From Kineothrix sp. IPX-CK (GTDB lineage: Bacteria > Bacillota > Clostridia > Lachnospirales > Lachnospiraceae), in NCBI RefSeq assembly GCF_039134705.1, contig NZ_CP146256.1, forward strand, positions 3,100,001 through 3,164,000: a stretch of DNA of 64,000 nucleotides. Direction: 5' to 3'. The notes under the pieces are model-generated. The model did not search any database. It was not told where the DNA came from and saw only the letters and a list, made by a program, of their open reading frames with translations. The position numbers and the translations under genes are program-made. Of the stretch, positions 24,946-33,292 are shown one piece after another. The stretch's first letter is position 1. Every line of letters starts with the position of its first letter.

Positions 24946-25665
24946 TCAGAACCACGCCTAAAAGACGTGGTTTGCTCTGAGGCTATAAGCCTCTGTTACC
25001 GGCCAGCGCCTAAAGACGCTGGCTTTCACTTTGTTCAAGCCACTACGCCATTGACTCGTCGCAGCCGCTGAAGCAGCGCTTGTATTACTCGGCTACCCCT
25101 TAAAGGGGTCCTCATACTCCTTCACACTTATTTTATCTTGTAGTATGTCTGCTTTTTCCTGATCCTGTATATACTTTTTTATTGTTGCCTCGTTAAGTCC
25201 TACTGTGCTCACATAGTATCCTTCTGACCAGAAATGTCTGTTCCCAAATTTATACTTCAAATTTGCGTGCTTATCAAAAATCATAAGTGCACTCTTGCCT
25301 TTTAAGTATCCCATAAAACTTGAAATACTCATCTTAGGCGGTATGCTCACTAACATATGGATATGATCGGGCATAAGATGCCCTTCGATAATCTCCACTC
25401 CTTTGTAAGAACATAACTGTTTCAGAATATCTCTGATACTTTCTTTATATTGATTATATATTATTTTTCGTCTATACTTTGGAGTGAAAACAATGTGATA
25501 CTTGCACATCCACTTTGTATGTGCCATGTCATTACTTTTGTTTGCCATTAAAATCACCTTTCCTTTCGTTATTGTAGTAGCTTGAACAACTCTATCATAA
25601 CGGAAAGGTGATTTTTTTGTATAACAATCTGCCTCCCCCCGCAAAGCAGGGGGATTTTTGTTTCG
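24946..25665 (-). mobile_element. IS200/IS605-family element (tnpA only)
   Basis: Single-gene element. On the 3' side of tnpA is a string of short hairpins (ACCACG/CGTGGT at 24951-24971, AGGCT/AGCCT at about 24980-24992, CCAGCG/CGCTGG at 25003-25022, GCAGCC..GCGCTTG region, ACCCC/GGGGT at 25095-25109). On the 5' side is CCCCC/GGGGG at about 25637-25656. Subterminal hairpins are the substrates of this Tyr-HUH transposase group; exact ends not fixed. Confidence 0.65.
25093..25548 (-). CDS. tnpA: IS200/IS605-family transposase TnpA
   Basis: 151 aa (MANKSNDMAHTKW...). Y1 single-strand transposase. The HUH metal motif is seen as MPDHIHMLV; the catalytic tyrosine is in the helix NEATIKKYIQDQ near the C-terminus. 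Characteristic starts YHIVFTPKYRR and NRHFWSEGYYVSTVG are present. AAAGGTGATTTTA selects the ATG at 25548. The length is normal, so it may be active. No tnpB/omega-RNA is attached. Confidence 0.93.
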   Translation of the reverse strand: MANKSNDMAHTKWMCKYHIVFTPKYRRKIIYNQYKESIRDILKQLCSYKGVEIIEGHLMPDHIHMLVSIPPKMSISSFMGYLKGKSALMIFDKHANLKYKFGNRHFWSEGYYVSTVGLNEATIKKYIQDQEKADILQDKISVKEYEDPFKG

Positions 25666-25724
25666 TATGTCTACGTTTCTCTTTTGAGAAACTCCGTCAC
25701 ACTCAACAGGCTAAAGCCCATAAT

Positions 25725-25766
25725 AAAAAATCGCCTTTATGAAAAGCGAAGTTTCATAAAAGCGAT
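25725..25766 (-). terminator. terminator of tRNA-Leu(CAG)
   Basis: ATCGCCTTTATGAAA pairs with TTTCATAAAAGCGAT across a 7-nt loop; the minus strand continues TTTTTT. Located 3 nt after the tRNA. Confidence 0.8.
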
Positions 25767-25769
25767 AAG

Positions 25770-25854
25770 TGCAGGAAAAGGGACTTGAACCCTCATGATA
25801 TTGCTATCACACGGACCTGAACCGTGCGCGTCTGCCAATTCCGCCATTCCTGCA
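25770..25854 (-). tRNA. tRNA-Leu(CAG)
   Basis: 85-nt class II tRNA. Acceptor TGCAGGA/TCCTGCA, long variable arm, T-arm GGGTTCAAGTCCC, anticodon loop TTCAGGT giving CAG. It is the last clearly chromosomal feature before the prophage-like region and so a candidate integration site, though I see no duplicated 3' end. Confidence 0.93.
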
Positions 25855-25987
25855 CGCAAAGATTATTTTATATGCTTTTTTGCATTCTGTCAACAGTTAA
25901 ATTAATATTTTAGAACATATCCAAATGCACCTGAAAATACGTCATCCCATTTTATAATGAGCGGATGGTGAATCACAGGCCCTCGAA
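25855..25987. other. short gap after tRNA-Leu(CAG)
   Basis: Holds the tRNA promoter on the minus strand; nothing else recognised. Confidence 0.3.
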
Positions 25988-26257
25988 TCATATTAAACTT
26001 TTTACAATAAGCAAGCTCTCAAATAAGGTTACCATTCTATAGTCACTGCTCACCAGCTCTTTATCCTTCTCACACGCTTCATCTTCTCCTTCACATTCCG
26101 AATCTGTATATTTGTATAAAACTCCTGCTTCTACTCCATAATCATTCAGCTCACTTCCCGTCAGCATGTTAAGCCCAAGTTCTTCGCATAATGCCCTAAA
26201 TGCGTCAAATTTATCTATATTCCCCTCTATTGCCGTTTTCATCATTACTTTTGCCAT
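25988..26257 (-). CDS. hypothetical protein, 89 aa
   Basis: Not recognised. An acidic middle (SECEGEDEACEKDKE) is followed by a hydrophobic C-terminus. GAGGT lies 10 nt before the ATG. Possibly part of the prophage region, with its own short transcript. Confidence 0.45.
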   Translation of the reverse strand: MAKVMMKTAIEGNIDKFDAFRALCEELGLNMLTGSELNDYGVEAGVLYKYTDSECEGEDEACEKDKELVSSDYRMVTLFESLLIVKSLI

Positions 26258-26419
26258 AATTTCAATACCTCTTTTTCTTTTTACATAAATCTCTTCAGAT
26301 TATCCCATAGTGTGTCTGAAAACTGCCCGTACCCAGCAAGACGCTTCACTTTGTGGGAAACTAGGCGTGATTGGGGGTGCGTAGTGGTGCTACGTTCCCC
26401 GCAGTATGCCGCATAATGT

Positions 26420-26731
26420 TCATTCTTTTATCGTCAGAAATATGCTGTATTCACCGAATATCAGCTCGTAGCTTACCGTGTAAGTATTAAGCAGCCTGCT
26501 GCCGTACTGCAGCTTAACAATTCTATCAATAGTACATAGATCAATTTCTTCAGCACAGGAATACCCTCCGGCATATAACAGCAGCCGATTGCCTTCTCGT
26601 TTATGCAGCATTTTATATAATATCGCTTTACGGGATTTTATCTCAAAGTTAGTCATTTTGGGTAAAATTTTCACAGCCAGAGTTTGTCCTATATATTCAT
26701 CGAGTTCATCTAAAAAGTCATTCGTTTCCAT
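26420..26731 (-). CDS. hypothetical SOS-type gene, 103 aa
   Basis: Not recognised as any family. Mixed alpha/beta, predicted cytoplasmic (METNDFLDELDEYIGQTL ... YTVSYELIFGEYSIFLTIKE). Strong ribosome site GGAGGGGAGC. The promoter directly upstream overlaps a LexA box, so expression should rise on DNA damage. An IS4-type element has landed 4 bp upstream of the -35 box. Probably a prophage accessory or damage-response gene. Confidence 0.55.
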   Translation of the reverse strand: METNDFLDELDEYIGQTLAVKILPKMTNFEIKSRKAILYKMLHKREGNRLLLYAGGYSCAEEIDLCTIDRIVKLQYGSRLLNTYTVSYELIFGEYSIFLTIKE

Positions 26732-26744
26732 GCTCCCCTCCGTT

Positions 26745-26793
26745 CGAACACCTGTTCTTTTTCCATGTTATTACATTTAAGAGAGGCTGTCAA
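26745..26793 (-). promoter_or_regulatory. promoter with LexA box for the 103-aa gene
   Basis: On the minus strand TTGACA (26788-26793), 17 bp, TAACAT (26765-26770). A GAAC-N4-GTTC sequence (CGAACACCTGTTCT, 26745-26758) covers the expected transcription start. The half-sites match the Gram-positive LexA/DinR operator. Confidence 0.65.
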
Positions 26794-26796
26794 TAT

Positions 26797-28384
26797 CTAA
26801 TGTTCTTGAGTTTTCGTAGTTTTATCCACAAACCCCTTGTTTCACTAGTAATGCAATGAACAACTTTCAGAAAATGCCCAAAATATAAGGAATCACCAGT
26901 CCTTTTGTAGTAGAATTAAGTTGCGAAACAAAATCTACACTAAACAATAAAGAAAGGGATTCCTCATGCTTAATTCTACTACAAAAACCTACACTTTGAA
27001 ACGTGAAATTTTATCTTTTTCAAACAAAATATCCCGTAAGCTTTCCAAACCGGACAAAAAGTTTACTTCGGACATGACCTATGGCATGTTAGCTTCTGGT
27101 AGTTGTCTTCTGACTGATATTGCAGATCAACTTCACGAAGACTCTAAAAAGGTCAACAGTGTTGAGCGCCTTACCAGACATTTAAATAAAGGGACTTCCA
27201 AACAAGCCTTACTTTCTTATCTTCAAACTGTTCGTAAATGGGTGCCCGATGATCCGGTAATCCATATCGATGACAGTGACGTCATCAAGCCTGACGGATA
27301 TAAGTTTGAGGCTCTTGGTATGGTAAGGGATGGTTCCAAAAGTACTAAAACAAAAAATGTCTACGAGAAAGGCTACCATGTAACAGAGGCCTGTGTCATG
27401 ACAAAAGACAATCATCCTGTCAGCATTTACTCCAAAATCCATTCTTCAAAAGAAAAGACCTTCACCTCTGTCAATAGCGTTACCTTCGATGCCATGGAGC
27501 GTGGAAAAGCAATGTTTGGAAAAGCTACTTTTGTTATGGACCGGGGCTATGATGATAATAAGATGTTCCTTAAGCTTGATGAATTAAAACAGGACTATGT
27601 GATTCGGCTTACTGCTAAAAGAAAGCTCCTTTTCCATAACAAATGGGTAGCTGCCACAGAACTTCGAAATCGTCGGAAAGGTAAAATCACGACACCTGTA
27701 TTCTATAAAGGTAAAAAACGGGAGGCTTATCTATCCCATGTGAAGGTTCAGATCACCGCATCCAGAAAAGACATTTTTCTGGTTCTTGTCTATGGCATCA
27801 CAGAGTATCCGATGATGCTCGCAACGAACAAAGAATTAAAATCCAGAGATGATGTAATCCGGATTGCAAGACTTTATTTCTCCCGCTGGCGCATCGAGGA
27901 ATATTTCCGCTGCAAGAAACAGGTCTTCCAGTTCGAAAACTTCCGAGTTCGGAAACTGAAAGCAATCAATGCTCTAAATTTTTACATTACCATGTGTATG
28001 GCATTTCTTGCGCTGGTTTCAATGAAAGCAGAAACAAATGCCCTAAAAGTTTCAATCATACAGACAGCAGCTCCTATAAAGGAAAAAGTTCAATTCTGCT
28101 ATTACCGATTAGCGAAAGGTATCTCTGGTATACTGTCGTATGCAAAAGAAGGTGTCAGGCTTTGGTTCAGAACAAAACGTCCTGCATACCGTCAACTTTG
28201 CTTTAAGCTGATCGCATAAATAGATAACATAATATTTCTCCCAAAGTCCGGTTCCCACGGGGCTTGTTTCGGTGACTCTATTCGAAGTATTGTCCTTTTA
28301 TTTTTCAAAAAAAAGACAGATTGGTACTTTAGGAGAAGTTATATTTTTTAAAAATTACATTTTACGGAAACTCAAGCTAATGTT
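26797..28384 (+). mobile_element. IS4-type insertion sequence with 8-bp target duplication
   Basis: The element itself spans 26805-28376 (1,572 bp). Terminal inverted repeats begin CTTGAGTTT at the left and end AAACTCAAG at the right. Flanking CTAATGTT occurs at 26797-26804 and 28377-28384 as a direct target duplication. The intact duplication suggests a rather recent insertion. Confidence 0.9.
26966..28219 (+). CDS. IS4-family DDE transposase
   Basis: 417 aa, uninterrupted. The DDE acidic residues are recognisable: IDDSDVIKP (first Asp), TFVMDRGYDDNKMF (second Asp), and the C-terminal YFSRWRIEEYFRCKKQ, the YREK-type signature with the catalytic Glu. Strong AAAGGG before the ATG. Full length plus intact ends suggests the element could still move. 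Confidence 0.9.
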   Translation: MLNSTTKTYTLKREILSFSNKISRKLSKPDKKFTSDMTYGMLASGSCLLTDIADQLHEDSKKVNSVERLTRHLNKGTSKQALLSYLQTVRKWVPDDPVIHIDDSDVIKPDGYKFEALGMVRDGSKSTKTKNVYEKGYHVTEACVMTKDNHPVSIYSKIHSSKEKTFTSVNSVTFDAMERGKAMFGKATFVMDRGYDDNKMFLKLDELKQDYVIRLTAKRKLLFHNKWVAATELRNRRKGKITTPVFYKGKKREAYLSHVKVQITASRKDIFLVLVYGITEYPMMLATNKELKSRDDVIRIARLYFSRWRIEEYFRCKKQVFQFENFRVRKLKAINALNFYITMCMAFLALVSMKAETNALKVSIIQTAAPIKEKVQFCYYRLAKGISGILSYAKEGVRLWFRTKRPAYRQLCFKLIA

Positions 28385-28497
28385 CAGAACATATATGGGA
28401 ATATTCTTAATATGTTAGCAAGTAAAGAATAATGCACCGTATCCTCTGGGTATTGCGCCCTGCGCATTTCTCTTTGTACAAAAAAATACTATCCGCT
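28220..28497. other. gap holding the IS right end and the repressor terminator
   Basis: IS end at 28376, target duplication at 28377-28384, then about 95 bp of AT-rich sequence without genes. Confidence 0.5.
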
Positions 28498-28511
28498 TTA
28501 ACGATAGTATT
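28480..28511 (-). terminator. terminator of the repressor gene
   Basis: AATACTATC and GATAGTATT (9-bp perfect stem, 9-nt loop) followed on the minus strand by seven T. The stem starts inside the last codons of the repressor gene. Confidence 0.85.
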
Positions 28512-29496
28512 TTCCTCTCACTATATATGGCAGGCATTTTCTTCTTATTTCTAAGGGTGTCGTATTTCCCGCAGAAAACCCATATTCATCAGATAAATCC
28601 TTAATTCTCGTAAATCCTCTTTGGTTCAGCCTCACATAGAACAATTTAATATAATATTCAACCGGTTTGTTCTCTCTGTCGCATACCTCTTTTACATAAT
28701 TAACAAAGCCCGAAATATACAGCATATCCGCGGATACGCTATAACCCGCATATTGAGATATGCGAATGAAATACTTCCCGATAATTGCCGCCATTCTGGA
28801 TTTGTACAGTTCATCGGTCAGGTCTCCTGTTTCCTTTATCTTTATAATATAATCTTTATATTGATTCATGTCCTGAACACTTATTTTATTATTATCTCCG
28901 ATAAATTCCTTTCTCGTCCAGCATACTTCCCAAGTATAACAGCTTTTATATTGAATCAGCAATTCAAAAAATCTGTCTGACATCTGCTTGCAGACTCCGC
29001 CCGTATATATTGTGCGATTATCAAAGTCTACATCGTTGTATTTAAGTCTTATAAAATCATCGATCGTCCTTATGCCTTCATAAAATCCTCTGATCAGTAG
29101 CTCATAAAACAGTTTGTTAAGTTGGAGGCTGGCTATCAGGTGTTCTACCGTATCATCGTAAAAGACCGTAATATCCATCGCTTCAATACTTTTAAAAATA
29201 AAAGCCTCATCATCGAATTCCTCATCTCGAAGATGATTGCTGCTTATATATCCGTTGCTGACGCACCAATCTAAGAATAGACTCAGTTTATTCTTTTGAT
29301 TTAAAACATACTTGATTGATTTTGGATTCCCACAGATTTTATAAATAATGAAATTCACCAATTCCTCTCTGGACATACCGAATACGTCTGAGGTCCATAC
29401 AATCTCCTTATTTAAGGCCTGTGCTGCCGCTTTGTTGATCTGAATGAAATCCAGAACCATTTTCTTATATTCTTCAGGGGTATATTGTCTCAGCAT
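28498..29496 (-). CDS. MrpR/YopR-like phage repressor (recombinase fold)
   Basis: About 332 aa. It has the layout of a tyrosine recombinase: an N-terminal core-binding-like helical domain (to about residue 120), then LNKLFYELLIRGFYEGIRTIDDFIRLKYNDVDFDNRTIY, which resembles the start of an integrase catalytic domain. No RHRY catalytic set is visible. This fits the MrpR family, in which SPbeta YopR is a catalytically dead integrase fold that holds lysogeny. I start it at 29496 because AGAGGT fits that ATG; 29517 is also open. It is divergent from the RNA polymerase operon, as expected for a repressor. An inactive or true integrase is the main alternative. Confidence 0.55.
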   Translation of the reverse strand: MLRQYTPEEYKKMVLDFIQINKAAAQALNKEIVWTSDVFGMSREELVNFIIYKICGNPKSIKYVLNQKNKLSLFLDWCVSNGYISSNHLRDEEFDDEAFIFKSIEAMDITVFYDDTVEHLIASLQLNKLFYELLIRGFYEGIRTIDDFIRLKYNDVDFDNRTIYTGGVCKQMSDRFFELLIQYKSCYTWEVCWTRKEFIGDNNKISVQDMNQYKDYIIKIKETGDLTDELYKSRMAAIIGKYFIRISQYAGYSVSADMLYISGFVNYVKEVCDRENKPVEYYIKLFYVRLNQRGFTRIKDLSDEYGFSAGNTTPLEIRRKCLPYIVRGKYYR

Positions 29497-29525
29497 ACGT
29501 TGTACCTCTTTTCTCATATGAGGTA

Positions 29526-29555
29526 AATATACTATATTTATGACAGTTGTGTCAA
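29526..29555 (-). promoter_or_regulatory. promoter of the repressor gene
   Basis: TTGACA (29550-29555), 18 bp, TATATT (29526-29531) on the minus strand. The start of transcription would be near 29519, almost at the gene. Confidence 0.55.
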
Positions 29556-29615
29556 GGAATATTTTTATTATGTTGAACTCGCGACCAGTTGCCTTTCACA
29601 TAATCTATTTATTCC

Positions 29616-29644
29616 TTGACGAACATATGTTCGGGTGTTATTAT
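29616..29644 (+). promoter_or_regulatory. LexA-box promoter of the RNA polymerase operon
   Basis: TTGACG (29616-29621), exactly 17 bp, TATTAT (29639-29644). The perfect 14-bp palindrome CGAACATATGTTCG (29620-29633) lies within the promoter, from the -35 box into the spacer, and is a textbook Gram-positive LexA operator. The operon should therefore be induced by the SOS response. Confidence 0.8.
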
Positions 29645-29672
29645 CTGTATATGGCAGTACGTCGAACGCTCT

Positions 29673-29701
29673 TTGACAACTTAATAGAATGAAAGTATGC
29701 T
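29673..29701 (+). promoter_or_regulatory. second promoter of the RNA polymerase operon
   Basis: TTGACA (29673-29678), 17 bp, TATGCT (29696-29701) on the plus strand. Just downstream, 29714-29734 is a near-palindrome (GCAGCCAA...TTGGCAGC, one mismatch) that overlaps the expected early transcribed region and could be an operator. Confidence 0.6.
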
Positions 29702-29787
29702 TCACACACTTCTGCAGCCAAGTGTTTTGGCAGCACTTTCCTATTACATAATAATCAAATAAAAAAGGAGGATCATCAAAACAATAA

Positions 29788-30003
29788 ATGAAAGAATCAC
29801 AACGTAACATGCTGCATATACCGACGCGGGAAGAGTTTCACCGCGCATATGCAGGAGAAATAAGTCCTCGTGATTTCACTCCGAACCGTCCGGCAGGTTC
29901 GGCAATCCAGGAAACTGTTAATGTTTTAATATTTAATGATGAATGCAGAAAAAAAATAAATTATTCGAACTTCACTAATAAGGAAAGGAACCATAGCTTA
30001 TGA
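29788..30003 (+). CDS. small phage protein, 71 aa
   Basis: Not recognised. Basic, hydrophilic (MKESQRNMLHIPTREEFHRAY...). The GGAGG upstream is rather far (about 17 nt) from the ATG. The stop overlaps the next start (ATGA), so the frame is probably real and coupled. Confidence 0.5.
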   Translation: MKESQRNMLHIPTREEFHRAYAGEISPRDFTPNRPAGSAIQETVNVLIFNDECRKKINYSNFTNKERNHSL

Positions 30004-30320
30004 AATATATAAAACAAGGCTTCGCCATTTCGGTGCCGGTAAATGAGGATTATACAGTCAGAGCCAACATATTAAAGGCAGATACTGATAAACCCAATAT
30101 CTATGATTTCACACTAGAAATATCTCAGAATAATATCGGGCAATACCACTGCGTGCCCGGCGATGAGGTTTACCGGATGGAATCGGATAGTATAAACAGA
30201 GACGTGGCGGATTATATCCTAAGGATATATCAGGAGGGCTTTTTTTCAGCCATTATTAAAAAATACGAATATCTTGTCAGCTTTATGGAGTTCGGCGCCT
30301 GGAATTATGAAAGAAGGTAA
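30000..30320 (+). CDS. small phage protein, 106 aa
   Basis: Not recognised. Predicted soluble, mixed alpha/beta; ends LVSFMEFGAWNYERR. Overlaps the previous gene by 4 nt and ends just before the RNA polymerase gene, within which its AGAAGG may act as ribosome site. Second gene of the SOS-controlled operon. Confidence 0.55.
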   Translation: MKYIKQGFAISVPVNEDYTVRANILKADTDKPNIYDFTLEISQNNIGQYHCVPGDEVYRMESDSINRDVADYILRIYQEGFFSAIIKKYEYLVSFMEFGAWNYERR

Positions 30321-30326
30321 TCAGTC

Positions 30327-33288
30327 ATAGATAAAACACAATATACACTTATCAAGATACCTATCAAAGAAATTGTAAAGCAAAATTATAACGTGCAGAT
30401 TACCAGAGAGGCAGAAATCGAAAATGAATATTTAATTGCCCAGGGGTACTCTCTTCTATTCGACCAGATACTAAGGCTGCGCGCCAAGAATCAAAATCAC
30501 CATATGAAGGAATTGATACTGGTCGTTGCCAAAAAAGAACAAAAAGAAGAAAAAGCAAATCAATTAAAGCAATTATTATACGGCGGCTTTACATATAACG
30601 GAATACATTATTCCCGCTTTGGGAAATCTGCTTCCCAGGGTAAACAAGGCATCACCGCATTTGTCAGCGATGATATTTTTGAAGAGCTGTATACGATTAC
30701 TCAGATGGACATGGAGATTCATAATTGTGTTATATCAAAATACGAGGCCCAGCGCTGTCTCCCGTTCAGCTCCTGCACCATTCTTCCCGATTATATGCCA
30801 AATATTGTCATCATCGGCGAATATGAAAAGGTTTTAGAACGCCAACTGGTTAAATATGTTGTGGAAAGGCAGAGAGAATTTACGGATAAAGATACCGGAA
30901 AGAAGGGAACCTATAACAGCCGGGAAATCGAGGAAGGTTATAAGGATATAAAATTATCTCCCTTTGACGGCTGCGGCTGTCATGAAAAAGAATTTATGGA
31001 AAAGGTAAAGGAGACCCTTTGTTTAGATTATTCACCTATCGGTTCGCAGATCCGCATGCCCATGATGAAGGGATATTCCGTATATATTCCGTTCAAGGCA
31101 CTGCTGCATGAATGGGGATATGAATATATTACAGATATTTATGGAAAAAGGCACAATATCGATACCATTGACTGTATTTGGAACACATCTATGTTCAAGG
31201 GACATAAGCAGTTTCAGGAAAAATATGGAAATCAGGCCTGGACGAAATATATGGAAACGGTTGATAAATATGAGTACAAGCTTGGAATCAACAAGTACAG
31301 CCACCATATTAAAAATCTAAATAAAAAGACGCGTATGAATTTTCAGTATCTTCAATGCTTAGATCTATGGAACCCAAAATACATCGATTATTACCAACAC
31401 GGTGAAATCGGTTCCTACGATATTTTAGCAAAGGAAAACGCCGGAAAAATAATTTCTATCGCCAGGTATACCGCCGATTTATTTGAAAAAATAATTAAAG
31501 GCGATAAATTCTATACCTATAAATTTATGGGAGTGCAAAATACCGAGGATTATGAGCCGGAAAGCAAGTATCTTGAGGCTGTACTCATCAATGATGTTAT
31601 GTTAAAAGACCCTGCCGTAAAACAATTTATTTACCGCAAGCTGAAAAAATCTATCGATGAAGCAAAGGTAGGTAAGATTTATGCCGACGGATTTTATCAT
31701 ACGCTTGTTGGAGATATGATCGGGTATCTGCAATATGCCGTCGGAGAATCTCCAATTGGTTGTTTGAAAGCGCATGAATTTTTTTGTGAAACAATGACCG
31801 AGGGCGATTGCTTATCCTTCCGCTCTCCCTTAGTGGATCCGTCCGAGGTGAACAAGGTAACAATCGTAACCAACGAAATTACCCGTAAATGGCTCTCTCA
31901 CTTTAAGGATCAGGACGTGGTGATGCTCAACATGTACGACCTCTCATTACCTCAGCAGGGAGGTGCCGACTGTGACGGGGATATCGTTTTTCTATGTAAT
32001 GATCCCACCATCGTTTCATCGAAAATAGAAAAGTCTGTCATTATTGACATAAACGACAAAGCAATGGCCATCCCCCAAAAATATAACAAGGAAAACCTTA
32101 TCGAATATGAATTGATGACAAGGGACAGCCGTATCGGAGAAATCACAAATGCGGCCACCAGCATTGAAAACAAGTATACCGACGATGGAAATATCAGGAA
32201 ATTATATTCAGACTATGCCAGTCTTCTACGAATCTTTCAGGGTCAAAACCGGCCCCTTTACACAGCGATGTGTATTGCAAATGCAGTGAACCTGGAAATC
32301 CGGGGTGTCATTCGAACCGGCTGCGTCCGGTAATCTTAGGAAATGAAGACGAATCGAATGGCTGACAGGAAAAACCTAAGTCCAAAAAGATAAGGCAATC
32401 CTGTGCCAAGCCTCCCGTCTTGGGAGGAAGGTGCAACGACCATTCCGTGAGGAAGTACATACAAGGTGAAATTCCTTGTATGGAAGCGCTGCATATCCAT
32501 TTTTTCCATGGATAAAGATATGGTCTACTCCCCTTATAAATATCGGGAAACCGAGGGTATCAAGGAAAGAAATAGATTTTTTGAAAACCGGACTTCGCTG
32601 GAATATGAGCGGCAGCCTTAAAAAACACCTAAAGCAAATTCCGTATTTCTTGCTTTTTAACTATCCGAAAAAAATGGACATCTATCAAAAGGTCCGCCTC
32701 AAAAACAAAGATAAAAAAGAAGAAAGCGACAAACTGAAATTAAACTGCTACCACTCTCCTTCTCCCATGAATGAACTATGTGCTTTTATATGCGCTTGGG
32801 AAAAAAAGAATATTTTATGGAGCAATGACATAAGCGGCTTGGCAGATACAAAGGAGATTGTTCTCAATCATACCTTAGAGCTGCAGAATAGGCATATTAT
32901 GAGAATATGCCGCAGATACATCAACGACTACGCACAGGAGATCAAAAAGCACATAAATATGCAACGGGAAAAATCGGATAACGAAGATCATAAATTCAAC
33001 ATGGAAGCTGTTGCCGGAGAATTCAGGAAAAAGCTGCGAGATGAAACCGGACTGTCAGAGAAAACTATTGCTAACTACGTTATCAAGGTTTCCTATGGCA
33101 GCATGTCTATCAGCAAGGCCTTGGCATGGTCCGCATACGGCGATTATATCGCAGACAATCTGAGGCGAAACACAAATATCAAACGAAACATTAGCATAAA
33201 AGAGGTCCCGTTCCAAACGGAAGGTACCTATGAATATCTGGGTAAATATTTTGAATTCGAGGAAGGTGATACTTATTTACAACTGTGA
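30327..33288 (+). CDS. YonO/QDE-1-like single-subunit RNA polymerase, split by a group I intron
   Basis: Exon 1 runs to 32293, exon 2 from 32565; joined they give about 896 aa (874 from the GTG at 30393), close to SPbeta YonO. The catalytic motif of the two-barrel polymerase superfamily is seen as GGADCDGDIVFL (DxDGD at 31968-31982), and KEIDFLKTG at the exon junction is the conserved segment after it. Related phage enzymes transcribe DNA of their own late genes. The natural start is odd: the best ribosome site (AAGG) points to an ATA at 30327, while the first standard codon in frame is GTG at 30393. Operon of an SPbeta-like prophage. Confidence 0.85.
32294..32564 (+). ncRNA. group I intron, ORF-less
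   Basis: About 271 nt. P1: exon CCT ends in a U that pairs with G in the guide (CCTGG, loop AAAT, CCGGGG at 32291-32304). Core: GGCAATCCTGTGCC and CTCCC/GGGAG hairpins, GACC (32438-32441) pairing with GGTC (32522-32525) as P7, several P8-like stems, and a P9 stem TCGG-GAAA-CCGA (32543-32554). The intron ends in G (32564). Removal joins CT to G in codon phase exactly and restores the protein. Subgroup not assigned. Confidence 0.85.
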
Positions 33289-33292
33289 TGAA

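Noticed and set aside
24946..25092. CRISPR array
   Set aside because: The string of short hairpins after tnpA differs from hairpin to hairpin and lacks constant repeats with unique spacers; it fits IS200 end structures.
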